Assembly (NCBI GenBank): GCA_964631835.1
Contig: CAZWAD010000004.1
Span: 62,001-126,000, forward strand
Reading direction: 5' to 3'
Source of the DNA: Bog-950 sp964631835
GTDB taxonomy: Bacteria; Bacteroidota; Bacteroidia; Chitinophagales; LD1
Length of the DNA stretch: 64,000 nucleotides
Shown here: positions 17,055 to 25,807 of the stretch, piece by piece
Layout of the letters: every line of letters starts with the position of its first letter
How positions within the stretch are numbered: the stretch's first letter is position 1
Position numbers and translations under genes: made by a program
Notes under the pieces: model-generated
What the model saw: the letters and a program-made list of their open reading frames with translations, nothing else
The model's database searches: none
Told to the model about the DNA's origin: nothing

Positions 17055-19889
17055 ATGGCTCATACTTCCTGGACCGATAACAAGCTTTTTCTGATAGATG
17101 CCTATGCCATTATTTTCCGAGCGTATTTTGCGTTCGGAAGAAACCCACTACTGAATTCCAAAGGGCAAAACGTTTCCGCCATCAGCGGATTTACCACTAC
17201 TTTATTCGAGCTTATCAGTAAAGAAAAACCGAGTCATCTTGCCGTGGTTTTTGACCTGGGCGGAAGTGTAGAACGCGAAGAAATTTACGAAGACTACAAA
17301 GCCGGAAGACAGGAAACCCCCGAAGATATTTTGTTTGCTGTTCCTTATATTAAGGAAATTATCCGCGCCTGGCACATTCCTATTTTAGAGTTGGAAGGTT
17401 ACGAAGCGGACGATATTATTGGCACTATTGCCAAGAAGAAAGCAGCAGAGGGACATATCGTTTACATGGTTACTCCCGATAAAGATTATGCTCAATTAGT
17501 GGATAAAAACATCTTTATCTATAAACCTGCACGCAGTGGTGGAGATGTGGAAATTCTCGGGGTAGAAGAAGTAAAGCGCGATTGGGAAGTAGAGTATCCG
17601 AAACAGGTCATTGACATTCTTGGTATGTGGGGCGATGCCGTAGATAATATTCCGGGAATTCCGGGGGTGGGCGAAAAGACAGCTAAGAAATTTATCAAAG
17701 AATTCGGCTCCATGGAAAACACCATCGCTAATGCCGCCAACATAAAGGGTAAGGTAGGTGAGAATGTGAAGAATTTTGCAGAACAGGGATTGCTCTCAAA
17801 AAAACTCGCCACTATCAACCTGAATGTTCCTATTGAGGTAAGCGATAATGATTTAGCGGTCAATACTCCTGATAAAGAAAAGCTTGGAGCAATTTTTTCG
17901 GAACTCGAATTCAGAACTTTGGGGAAAAGGATTCTCGGGCTGGATTATTCGGCTAATCAACTAGCACTGCCTGGTTCAAATACTGCTGATTCAGTTTTTA
18001 AAACAGGCGCGGAACCTACGCAACAAAACCTGTTTGGCGGATACGATTCGGCCACTGACGTTGTGAAAGGAAGAAACATTCAAAATACTCCTCATAACTA
18101 TTTTACAGTTCAAACCGAAAAAGAAATTTCCGATTTGGTAAAACTGATAAATAATGCTGAAGAGTTTTGTTTTGATACCGAAACCACAGGTCTTGATTAT
18201 TTCTCTCTTGATTTGGTGGGTATGAGTTTCAGTGTAAAACAAGGAGAGGCATATTATGTTCCTGTTCCCGCTGATTATGAAGGCGCAAAAAAAATTGTAG
18301 CAAACTTCAAACCTCTGCTTGAAAGCAAATCCAAACTCAAAATCGGGCAGAATGTAAAATTCGATTTGCTCGTTTTCAGAAGATATGACATAAATATTTC
18401 TCTGCCGGTTTACGACACCATGCTGGCTCATTATCTTATTGAGCCGGACTTGACCTACAAACATGGTATGGATGTTTTAAGTGAAGCTTATTTAGGTTAT
18501 ACGCCAATATCGATTAAAGAGCTAATTGGCAAACCCGGAAAGAATCAGGGAAACATGCGTGATGTGCCGCTTGAAAAAATTTCCGACTATGCGGCTGAAG
18601 ATGCTGACATTACATTTCAACTAAAGCACAAACTTTCGCCAATGGTTAAGAAACAGGAAGTGGAAAATGTACTTGAGGAGATTGAGCATCCGCTTATTGA
18701 AGTGCTTGCTGACATGGAATGGGAGGGTGTGAAAATTGATGAACCGTTTTTGAGAAGCTATTCCAAAGAACTTGAAACAGATTTGCTGAAAGTGCGCGAT
18801 GAAATTCATCAACTGGCAGGAATGGATTTTAATGTAGACTCACCCAAGCAGTTAGGCGAAGTTCTATACGGGCATTTAAAATTACCTTTTGAAGGTAAAA
18901 AAACATCAACCGGTCAGCTTTCAACCAATGAAGATGCGCTTCATGCTCTTTCAAAACACCATCCTATTGCCGAGAAAATTCTTGATTACCGCGAACTGGC
19001 TAAGTTGAAATCAACTTATGTGGATGCACTGCCGGAGATGATAAATAAGAAAACCGGAAGAGTGCACACAACATTCCGGCAGCATATTGCCGCAACAGGA
19101 AGATTAGCAAGCGACAATCCTAATCTTCAGAATATTCCGATAAGAACAGAGCGGGGACAACAGGTGCGAAAAGCTTTTGTAGCGCGCGATAAAGATCACA
19201 TTCTTGTTTCAGCCGACTACTCGCAAATTGAACTGAGGCTTGTTGCCGAACTTAGTGGAGACGAAAACATGATTGAGGCATTCAAAAATAAATTAGACAT
19301 TCATACTGCTACCGCTTCAAAAGTTTATGATGTGGCGGTTTCATCGGTAACCAAAGACATGCGATACAAAGCCAAGAGCGTGAACTTTGGCATTATTTAC
19401 GGCCAAGGCGCATTTGGACTGGCTGATAATATTGGTGTTTCAAGAAGTGAAGCGAAAGAAATTATTACCAACTATTTCAAACAGTTTCCTAAGATTAAGG
19501 AATACATGAACTCAAATATCGAGTTTGCCCGTCAGCATGGTTATGTACAAACCATTAAAGGAAGAAGACGTTATCTGAAAGACATCAACTCTAAAAATTT
19601 TACTGTTCGCGGTTTTGCCGAGCGAAACGCCATCAATTCACCTGTACAGGGTTCAGCTGCAGATTTAATCAAACTCGCCATGATTGACATTCACCGCGAA
19701 TTCAAAAAACGAAACCTGAAATCAAAAATGACTTTGCAGGTACATGATGAACTGGTATTTGATGCGCTAAAAGAGGAAGTTGAAATTATCAAACCGATTA
19801 TTTACAACAAAATGGTTAACGCCATTAAAACTAAAGTTCCGATTGAGGCTGAGATTGGAATAGGGGTTAATTGGCTGGGGGCGCACTGA
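17055..19889 (+). CDS. polA: DNA polymerase I
   Basis: The 944-residue enzyme has all three domains: a 5'-3' exonuclease (about 1-290, with LELEGYEADDIIG and the VTPDKDYAQLV metal site), a 3'-5' proofreading domain with intact FDTETTGLD (about 373), and a family A polymerase. Polymerase motifs A (LVSADYSQIELRL, about 715), B (KSVNFGIIYGQGAFG) and C (LQVHDELVFD, about 896) are present. It fills gaps in repair and removes primers. A near-consensus box TACTTTCG lies at 17029-17036. It abuts the convergent glycosyltransferase gene with no spacer. Confidence 0.97.
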   Translation: MAHTSWTDNKLFLIDAYAIIFRAYFAFGRNPLLNSKGQNVSAISGFTTTLFELISKEKPSHLAVVFDLGGSVEREEIYEDYKAGRQETPEDILFAVPYIKEIIRAWHIPILELEGYEADDIIGTIAKKKAAEGHIVYMVTPDKDYAQLVDKNIFIYKPARSGGDVEILGVEEVKRDWEVEYPKQVIDILGMWGDAVDNIPGIPGVGEKTAKKFIKEFGSMENTIANAANIKGKVGENVKNFAEQGLLSKKLATINLNVPIEVSDNDLAVNTPDKEKLGAIFSELEFRTLGKRILGLDYSANQLALPGSNTADSVFKTGAEPTQQNLFGGYDSATDVVKGRNIQNTPHNYFTVQTEKEISDLVKLINNAEEFCFDTETTGLDYFSLDLVGMSFSVKQGEAYYVPVPADYEGAKKIVANFKPLLESKSKLKIGQNVKFDLLVFRRYDINISLPVYDTMLAHYLIEPDLTYKHGMDVLSEAYLGYTPISIKELIGKPGKNQGNMRDVPLEKISDYAAEDADITFQLKHKLSPMVKKQEVENVLEEIEHPLIEVLADMEWEGVKIDEPFLRSYSKELETDLLKVRDEIHQLAGMDFNVDSPKQLGEVLYGHLKLPFEGKKTSTGQLSTNEDALHALSKHHPIAEKILDYRELAKLKSTYVDALPEMINKKTGRVHTTFRQHIAATGRLASDNPNLQNIPIRTERGQQVRKAFVARDKDHILVSADYSQIELRLVAELSGDENMIEAFKNKLDIHTATASKVYDVAVSSVTKDMRYKAKSVNFGIIYGQGAFGLADNIGVSRSEAKEIITNYFKQFPKIKEYMNSNIEFARQHGYVQTIKGRRRYLKDINSKNFTVRGFAERNAINSPVQGSAADLIKLAMIDIHREFKKRNLKSKMTLQVHDELVFDALKEEVEIIKPIIYNKMVNAIKTKVPIEAEIGIGVNWLGAH

Positions 19890-20609
19890 TTACCTGCAAA
19901 AAATGTTATACTTAAAAATGCACCAGAGAGCAGTAATTCCGTCTTGCCATCCTATCTTTTTTCCTTCTTCATAGGTTCTTCCATAATAGCTGATTCCTAC
20001 TTCATAAACCCGTACATTCGGATATTGGCTCATTTTAGCAGTTACTTCGGGTTCAAAACCAAATCGCTGTTCTTTCAAATCAAGAGATTTTATTACATCA
20101 GCCCGGAACATTTTATAGCAGGTTTCCATGTCTGTCAGGTTCAGGTTTGTAAAAACGTTTGAAAGAAAAGTAAGGAACCGGTTTCCGACAGCATGCCAGA
20201 AATAAAGAATACGGTGCGGTTTGCCTCCCACAAAACGTGAGCCATACACCACATTAGCACAGCCGTCAATAATCGGTTTTAAAAGAATATTAAATTCTTT
20301 GGGATCATATTCTAAATCAGCATCCTGAATTACGATAACATCGCCTGTTGCCTCTTTTATACCGGTATGTAAAGCCGCACCCTTACCTTTATTCGTTTCG
20401 TGTTTAAGATACTGAATATTGAGCTGGTGATTCTCGTTTTTATATTTAATAATTTCTTCCCCGGTATTGTCAGTAGAGCAATCATTCACAATTACTATTT
20501 CCTTTTCAATCTCGTTTAATAAACTTACTGACTGTATTTTATCCAGTATTTTGCCGATAGTGGTTCCTTCGTTATAAGCAGGGATGATGACAGTAAGTTT
20601 CTTAATCAT
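19890..20609 (-). CDS. Family 2 glycosyltransferase, polyprenyl-phosphate sugar synthase-like
   Basis: The ATG at 20609 (MIKKLTVIIPAYNEG) is preferred to one six codons earlier. The 239 residues form a single GT-A domain with the donor motif NDCSTDNT and the DXD-type metal motif VIQDADLEYDP. The segment SRFVGGKPHR and the absence of C-terminal membrane helices match dolichyl/undecaprenyl-phosphate mannose or glucose synthases without anchor helices. It would charge a lipid carrier with a sugar for use by GT-C enzymes such as those encoded at 24-29 kb. The exact sugar is not predictable. Confidence 0.9.
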   Translation of the reverse strand: MIKKLTVIIPAYNEGTTIGKILDKIQSVSLLNEIEKEIVIVNDCSTDNTGEEIIKYKNENHQLNIQYLKHETNKGKGAALHTGIKEATGDVIVIQDADLEYDPKEFNILLKPIIDGCANVVYGSRFVGGKPHRILYFWHAVGNRFLTFLSNVFTNLNLTDMETCYKMFRADVIKSLDLKEQRFGFEPEVTAKMSQYPNVRVYEVGISYYGRTYEEGKKIGWQDGITALWCIFKYNIFCR

Positions 20610-20648
20610 ACCTGCGCAATATAACAAGAACAGTTATTTTAGCTTTCC

Positions 20649-21275
20649 ATGAACTATTCCTCTAAACTGATTGCGGGTGCGGTAGCAGAATTCACAAAAC
20701 TCCCCGGAATAGGCGAAAAAACCGCTCTGCGCCTAGTGCTCCATTTACTGAAACAGGATGAAGACAAAGTGAAATATTTTGGCGAAGCAGTATTGCGTAT
20801 GCGAAGCGAAATAAAATTTTGCAAAAGCTGTCACAATGTTTCCGATCAGGAAGTCTGCGAAATATGCAGCAACCCTCACCGCGACTCATCCACCATTTGT
20901 CTGGTAGAAAGCATTCGCGAAGTAATCGCTATTGAAAACACCAACAGCTACCGCGGCAGATACCATGTGCTTGGCGGTGTAATTTCACCGATTGAAGGAA
21001 TAGGTCCAGATAAACTCAATATTGATTCACTGCTCAGGCGGGTGAAAACGGAAAGTGTAACAGAAGTAATTATGGCGCTCAGCCCAACTATCGAAGGCGA
21101 TACCACCATATTTTATGTGAGCAAAAAACTGAAACCTCTCGGAATGAATATTACGACTATTGCTCGCGGGGTTTCGTTTGGCGGAGAACTTGAATACACT
21201 GATGAAATGACCCTTGCGCGCTCTATTGTTACCCGTCTGCCCTACGAAAACTATTTGGTGAAAAATTCCAATTAA
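20649..21275 (+). CDS. recR: Recombination protein RecR
   Basis: RecR works with RecO (and RecF) to load RecA on gapped single-stranded DNA. The 208 residues contain the N-terminal helix-hairpin-helix (KLPGIGEKTALRL), a four-Cys zinc finger CKSCHNVSDQEVCEIC (about 58-73) and a Toprim domain ending with GVSFGGELEYTDEMTL. Order and length match the family. recO lies about 2 kb downstream on the other strand. The gene is divergent from the GT2 gene, with 39 bases between starts. Confidence 0.97.
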   Translation: MNYSSKLIAGAVAEFTKLPGIGEKTALRLVLHLLKQDEDKVKYFGEAVLRMRSEIKFCKSCHNVSDQEVCEICSNPHRDSSTICLVESIREVIAIENTNSYRGRYHVLGGVISPIEGIGPDKLNIDSLLRRVKTESVTEVIMALSPTIEGDTTIFYVSKKLKPLGMNITTIARGVSFGGELEYTDEMTLARSIVTRLPYENYLVKNSN

Positions 21276-21304
21276 TAGTTCAACTTGCCGTTTCATACTA
21301 CCTC

Positions 21305-23215
21305 ATGAAACTTTCGGTAATAATAGTCAGCTACAACGTCAAATATTTTCTGGAGCAATGCCTGCTTTCTGTTAAACGGGCGACTGAAAAGATTGAGGCA
21401 GAGGTTTTTGTGGTAGATAATGCCTCGGCTGATAGTTCAGTGGAAGAAGTAAAGCAGAAATTCCCGTTTGTAAAAATAATTGCAAACACAAAAAATGCGG
21501 GCTTTGCAAAAGCCAACAACCAGGCGATTTCTGTTGCCAGTGGCGAATATGTTTTGCTGCTGAATCCTGATACCGTAGTTGCTGAAGACACTTTTGAAAA
21601 ATGTATAGCATTCATGGATAATCACCCGGAAGCAGGTGCTTTGGGGGTGAAAATGATTGATGGGAAAGGAAATTTTTTGCCCGAATCAAAGCGGGGATTA
21701 CCGACACCATCGGTTGCTTTTTACAAAACTTTCGGACTTTCGAAATTATTTCCGAAATCAAAAACTTTCGGAAAATATCACCTCGGCTATTTAAACGAGC
21801 ATGAAACTCACGAAGTCGAAGTTCTTTCAGGGGCTTTTTTGTTTATCCGGCAAAACGCTTTACAAAAAACAAGTCTCCTGGATGAAAATTTTTTCATGTA
21901 TGGGGAAGACATAGACCTGAGCTACCGGATTACTCAATCGGGGTACAAGAATTATTACTTCCCCGAAACAACCATTATACATTACAAAGGCGAAAGTACA
22001 AAAAAGGGAAGCCTGAATTATGTGAGAATCTTTTACCAGGCGATGCTGATTTTTTCACGTAAACATTTTTCTGCTAGCAGGTCGCGGTTATTTTCTTTAC
22101 TGATAAACTGTGCAATTGTTTTTCGCGCACTACTTACATTACTGGCAAACCTTTTCGCATCCTCCTATCTCTTCCTGGTTGATGCAGCACTGAGTTTTTG
22201 TGGCATCTATTTTCTTAAGACTTACTGGGAAAACAACATCAAATATTCTGAACGTTATTACCCGAATGAATTTCTTTTCATAGTAGTTCCTATTTATATT
22301 TTAATCTGGCTCGTTGCCTCTTTCTTTAGTGGTGGATATGACAAACCTTTTCGCAGCTCAGATATTTTACGCGGAATTTTGTTCGGCACGATTGTTATTG
22401 CTGTGGTATATGCCTTTATTCCGAACGAATGGCGCTTTTCGCGCGCCATTATTATACTGGGGGCTGCTTGGACCGGCTTTGAAATGTTGGCGAGCAGAAC
22501 GATTTACCATCTGATTATACATCAATCATTTTCGGTTGATGATGCTACAGAGAGGAAAACTTTGATTGTAGGAAAAAGTGATGCGGAAAGAGCAGGAAAA
22601 ATTTTGAGAGCACTTGGGAACACACGGGAAATTTTGTTTTCGGAAGAAGTTACTTCTACAAGAAAAACACTAGCGATGTATGATGTAAATGAGATTATTT
22701 TTTGTTCGAGAGATTATTCTTTTAGAGAAATAATTCAGCAAATAGCAGAGGGGCGGAAAGAAACAGATTATAAAATCCTGAACGAGAGCAGTCATGCGCT
22801 TATAGGAAGCAACTCGAAGGAAACATCAGGGGACTTATATGTGGCGGAAAAAAATTACACCTTGTTTAAAAAAGGGAATCAGCGCGGCAAGCGAGTTTTT
22901 GATTTGTCTGTTTGTTTTTTACTACTCACCTGTTTACCCTTTAACATTTTTGTGATTAAAAATCCGGGAAGGTTTATCTCGAATTGGTTAGAGGTTTTGT
23001 TAGGAAGAAAATCTTGGGTCGGATTTACTTCGGAGTTAAACCTGGGAAAATTTCGCCATGCCAAACCCGGCATTCTCCATCCCAGCGACAGGTTGGAAGA
23101 ATTTGAATTGTCTGAGAGGGACATAATTGAGACTGAATTGAATTACGCGCGGCATTATTCCAAAGCATATGACTTACATTTGCTCTTGAAGAATTTCAAA
23201 AAACTCGGACAGTGA
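21305..23215 (+). CDS. GT2 glycosyltransferase fused to a degenerate polyprenyl glycosylphosphotransferase-like region
   Basis: Residues 1-230 form a rhamnosyltransferase-like GT2 domain (SVIIVSYNVKYFLEQCL, VDNASADSS, the LLLNPDTVV metal motif, FFMYGEDIDLSYR). Membrane segments follow (about 260-400), then a Rossmann-like part KTLIVGKSDAERAGKILRAL. Last comes a segment starting GKRVFDLSVCFLLL, like the entry of WcaJ-type sugar-phosphate transferases. The catalytic part of WcaJ enzymes (RPSLVGPRP-like) is not visible, so this half probably is not an active transferase. It likely acts in envelope polysaccharide synthesis. Its stop overlaps the next small gene by 4 bases (GTGA). Confidence 0.88.
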   Translation: MKLSVIIVSYNVKYFLEQCLLSVKRATEKIEAEVFVVDNASADSSVEEVKQKFPFVKIIANTKNAGFAKANNQAISVASGEYVLLLNPDTVVAEDTFEKCIAFMDNHPEAGALGVKMIDGKGNFLPESKRGLPTPSVAFYKTFGLSKLFPKSKTFGKYHLGYLNEHETHEVEVLSGAFLFIRQNALQKTSLLDENFFMYGEDIDLSYRITQSGYKNYYFPETTIIHYKGESTKKGSLNYVRIFYQAMLIFSRKHFSASRSRLFSLLINCAIVFRALLTLLANLFASSYLFLVDAALSFCGIYFLKTYWENNIKYSERYYPNEFLFIVVPIYILIWLVASFFSGGYDKPFRSSDILRGILFGTIVIAVVYAFIPNEWRFSRAIIILGAAWTGFEMLASRTIYHLIIHQSFSVDDATERKTLIVGKSDAERAGKILRALGNTREILFSEEVTSTRKTLAMYDVNEIIFCSRDYSFREIIQQIAEGRKETDYKILNESSHALIGSNSKETSGDLYVAEKNYTLFKKGNQRGKRVFDLSVCFLLLTCLPFNIFVIKNPGRFISNWLEVLLGRKSWVGFTSELNLGKFRHAKPGILHPSDRLEEFELSERDIIETELNYARHYSKAYDLHLLLKNFKKLGQ

Positions 23216-23451
23216 AAATATTTTTTACCGCATTACTTGTTATGTTTTTAGTCTTTGCGGAGGGGGAAACACCATACCGGCAGTACTTGCTCACTAAGGG
23301 TTTTAAATTACCGAGCGCAATTTATCACCCAACAGCAGAGACAAAACAATTGATTCCCAACTATGAAATTCCGAAAGGCAGTGTGTTTTGTAGGTTTGAA
23401 GACAGGTTTTGCAGAAAGACAAAAATCTGGTTCAAACTAGGGCTGAAATAA
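23212..23451 (+). CDS. Small secreted protein, unknown
   Basis: The 79-residue product begins at a GTG overlapping the stop of the upstream transferase (GTGA), so it is probably translationally coupled. It has a signal peptide (MKIFFTALLVMFLVFAEG) and a short basic mature part with two Cys (SVFCRFEDRFCRKTK) that could pair as a disulfide. No family is recognised. It ends exactly where the convergent recO gene ends. Confidence 0.65.
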   Translation: MKIFFTALLVMFLVFAEGETPYRQYLLTKGFKLPSAIYHPTAETKQLIPNYEIPKGSVFCRFEDRFCRKTKIWFKLGLK

Positions 23452-24171
23452 TCAATCCAAAATTTCCTCTAGTATTTCGGGCGATTTCAGACTGAAGTTT
23501 TCAATATGTAGCTGATAATATTTTATTAAGTTTTTGAGCATTGTTTTTCGTTCTGTTCTCAAAGTTTTAGCAGGGTTAATGGCAAACAAATTTTTAGAGA
23601 GCAAGTCGTTTAATAATGTACTTTCCCTTTTATCCATAATATGAAGAAGACTTTGGTTGTTTGTAAAAAGGCCCTCACTCATTTCAAAAAAACAATTTTC
23701 ATCTGAAAAGTTACCGTGGGGTGCAAAGCCGAGTAAGCGTGAAAAGTGAACCAAGAACAGGAGCGGAAAATCGGGGTCTGTTTCCGGGATTTTATCTAAT
23801 GCACAAAACGATTCATAAATAAATTCAAACAACCCGGCATCAGATTCGTGCCCGCGAAGGGATTTTGAAATTACCTCAAGAATGAAAAGTGCAACAGCTG
23901 ATTTAACTGTATTAAAGGGAATAGACTTATATACTTCAGATCTTCTAAACTCTTTAATAAACTGTAGTTGTTTGTTTTCGCGGTGAGAAACTTCCATTTC
24001 AAGAAGAGTCATTGGTTGTAAAAGCGCGGCTTTTGATTTCGATTTTACCGCCCGAATTCCTTTCACAATATACGATTGCAAACCAAGCTTCTCGGTGTAA
24101 ATTTTTGCAATAACGCTTGTCTCCGAATATTTAATTGTATGCAGAACAATACCTCGTGTTTTGTGATACAT
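23452..24171 (-). CDS. recO: DNA repair protein RecO
   Basis: RecO anneals complementary strands and, with RecR, displaces SSB to let RecA load. The 239 residues start with the OB-fold MYHKTRGIVLHTIKYSETSV and GLQSYIVKGIRAVKSKSKAA, followed by the helical domain (LFILEVISKSLRGHESD, FLVHFSRLLGFAPHG). The four-Cys zinc site of some RecO proteins is absent, as is common in Bacteroidota. It is divergent from the GT-C gene, with 29 bases between starts. Confidence 0.95.
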   Translation of the reverse strand: MYHKTRGIVLHTIKYSETSVIAKIYTEKLGLQSYIVKGIRAVKSKSKAALLQPMTLLEMEVSHRENKQLQFIKEFRRSEVYKSIPFNTVKSAVALFILEVISKSLRGHESDAGLFEFIYESFCALDKIPETDPDFPLLFLVHFSRLLGFAPHGNFSDENCFFEMSEGLFTNNQSLLHIMDKRESTLLNDLLSKNLFAINPAKTLRTERKTMLKNLIKYYQLHIENFSLKSPEILEEILD

Positions 24172-24190
24172 GATTCTTCGGTCGTATTTC

Positions 24191-24198
24191 TATTTTTG
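24191..24198 (+). promoter_or_regulatory. Candidate -7 promoter box (TATTTTTG) of the GT-C pair
   Basis: An exact TAnnTTTG lies 5 bases before the ATG at 24204, implying a nearly leaderless transcript. Confidence 0.35.
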
Positions 24199-24203
24199 AA
24201 GTG

Positions 24204-25805
24204 ATGGGTAAATCTAAGTTAGTGTTTTGTTTTTTTAGCTTCTTCATCAGCACACTTCTTATATATCTTCCCACACGCCATTCAAAATTTGTCTTTGATT
24301 TTATAGACCTTGCATCAGGATTTGAGGAAAAGGGAATTCAAGCACTTGCAGAATCATCGGGGCTATCTCCTTATTTTATTTCACGAACATGCTTTTATAT
24401 TTTTTGGAAATCTTTTCATTACAATGAAGTGCTTTGGTTCGTTTCGATGTGCCTGTTGCATGCTGTTAATGTGTTTCTGGTTTACAGAATTTGCAACAAA
24501 GGTGTTGAGATTTTCAATTATAAGGCTCCCCATTACTTCTGTATAGTAAGCGCGTTGGTATTTTTAATTTCCCCGTATCATACGGAGGTGATAGTGTGGG
24601 GAGGTGCACTAACATACCTTATTGTAAGTTTTTTTGTGCTATCGGGCTTCCTGACGTTTCTGAAATATATTACAGAAGACCGAAAAATTTACCTTCTTGT
24701 TTCACTTATTTTGTTTTCCTTCGGAGTCTTGTCTCATGAATCCGGCTTATTTATATTTCCCGGTTTGCTTTTTTTTCTTTTGTTGCCGGTAAAACAAAAT
24801 AATTTAATAAGACGAAGGATAGCCTACTTTGGAGTAGGAATAGCTGTAATCATTATACTCTATTTTTTCAATCAGATTGCCCGTGGAGGACTGATTGGCC
24901 ATTACGGTGCCAGTACCCACCTCCATTTTGAAGCGGGAAAAATGGTTTCCACTTATTTTATGTATTTGATTAAAATACTTCTTGCATCTCCGCTGTTTCC
25001 GGCAACGCAGGGGAAGATATTCTCGCAACTTTCTGCAACTCCGAAAGTATTTTTAATCAGTACGGTTTTTCTTTTAACCGCACTCGTTTTTTTGTCATTC
25101 AGAAAAAGGAATATAACATTTCCGGGTTTGATGTTTATCTGTTTTACGTTTCTAATTTTTCCCGTGCTTAATCTTTACTTCCCATATTGGATAAATATTC
25201 AGGCAGACCGGTATTGTTATCTTCCGTCAGCCTTTCTTTTGCCAGCAGTTGTCTTAGGACTTTGTTTACTTCCAGTATGGTTTCGGGAATTTTTTTTTGC
25301 TGTGTGGCTCTCTGCGTTTTCGGTTCTTCTTTTTCAAAACATACACAGTTGGAAAAATGCGGGCCGGCTTATCAGCAACCTTAAGAAAGACTTTAGGTGG
25401 GGCAGTTCCAATCGTGTATTTATTTTAAACCTGCCTGACAATTTCAGGGGCGCTTATATTTTTCGCTCGTTTACTCCTTCGTATTTCCTATCGTCCTTTC
25501 TTACTAATCCAGAAAACAGACCAACGGCTGAAATTCAGGAAGTGCTTAGTTATAATTTAAATTCTATTACGGATTCTGTTTTTGTTGAAAAAATTGATTC
25601 CAATAGTTTGAGAGTTGTTTTAAGTGCACCTGAAAACTGGTGGTGGAGAGAAAAACAGGGAGCTACAAGTTATGAAAATGAGCTGGTGAAAGTTACTATT
25701 GATGAGTGGAATCATTCCTATGTGGCACTATTTAAACAACGTCAGCCGGATGATGTTTTTATTTATCATGTGTTAGGTTCTTGGAAAGAGGTAAGAGAAT
25801 TTTGA
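24204..25805 (+). CDS. Polytopic membrane protein, GT-C glycosyltransferase-like (tandem copy 1)
   Basis: The 533-residue product has about ten membrane segments and a soluble C-terminal domain (about 395-533). The first loop after helix 1 reads SKFVFDFIDLASGFEEKG, in the place where GT-C enzymes (PMT/ArnT, TMTC-like) hold catalytic acidic residues. The gene is paralogous to the next gene: both share FILNLPDNFRG/YVLNIPDNFRG, the NWWWREKQG/NWWWIEGKG block and TIDEWNHSYV. It probably moves a sugar from a lipid carrier in the periplasm or cell surface, but no donor can be named. The GTG one codon earlier is the alternative start. AT-rich codon use contrasts with the 9-15 kb region. Confidence 0.75.
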   Translation: MGKSKLVFCFFSFFISTLLIYLPTRHSKFVFDFIDLASGFEEKGIQALAESSGLSPYFISRTCFYIFWKSFHYNEVLWFVSMCLLHAVNVFLVYRICNKGVEIFNYKAPHYFCIVSALVFLISPYHTEVIVWGGALTYLIVSFFVLSGFLTFLKYITEDRKIYLLVSLILFSFGVLSHESGLFIFPGLLFFLLLPVKQNNLIRRRIAYFGVGIAVIIILYFFNQIARGGLIGHYGASTHLHFEAGKMVSTYFMYLIKILLASPLFPATQGKIFSQLSATPKVFLISTVFLLTALVFLSFRKRNITFPGLMFICFTFLIFPVLNLYFPYWINIQADRYCYLPSAFLLPAVVLGLCLLPVWFREFFFAVWLSAFSVLLFQNIHSWKNAGRLISNLKKDFRWGSSNRVFILNLPDNFRGAYIFRSFTPSYFLSSFLTNPENRPTAEIQEVLSYNLNSITDSVFVEKIDSNSLRVVLSAPENWWWREKQGATSYENELVKVTIDEWNHSYVALFKQRQPDDVFIYHVLGSWKEVREF

Positions 25806-25807
25806 GC

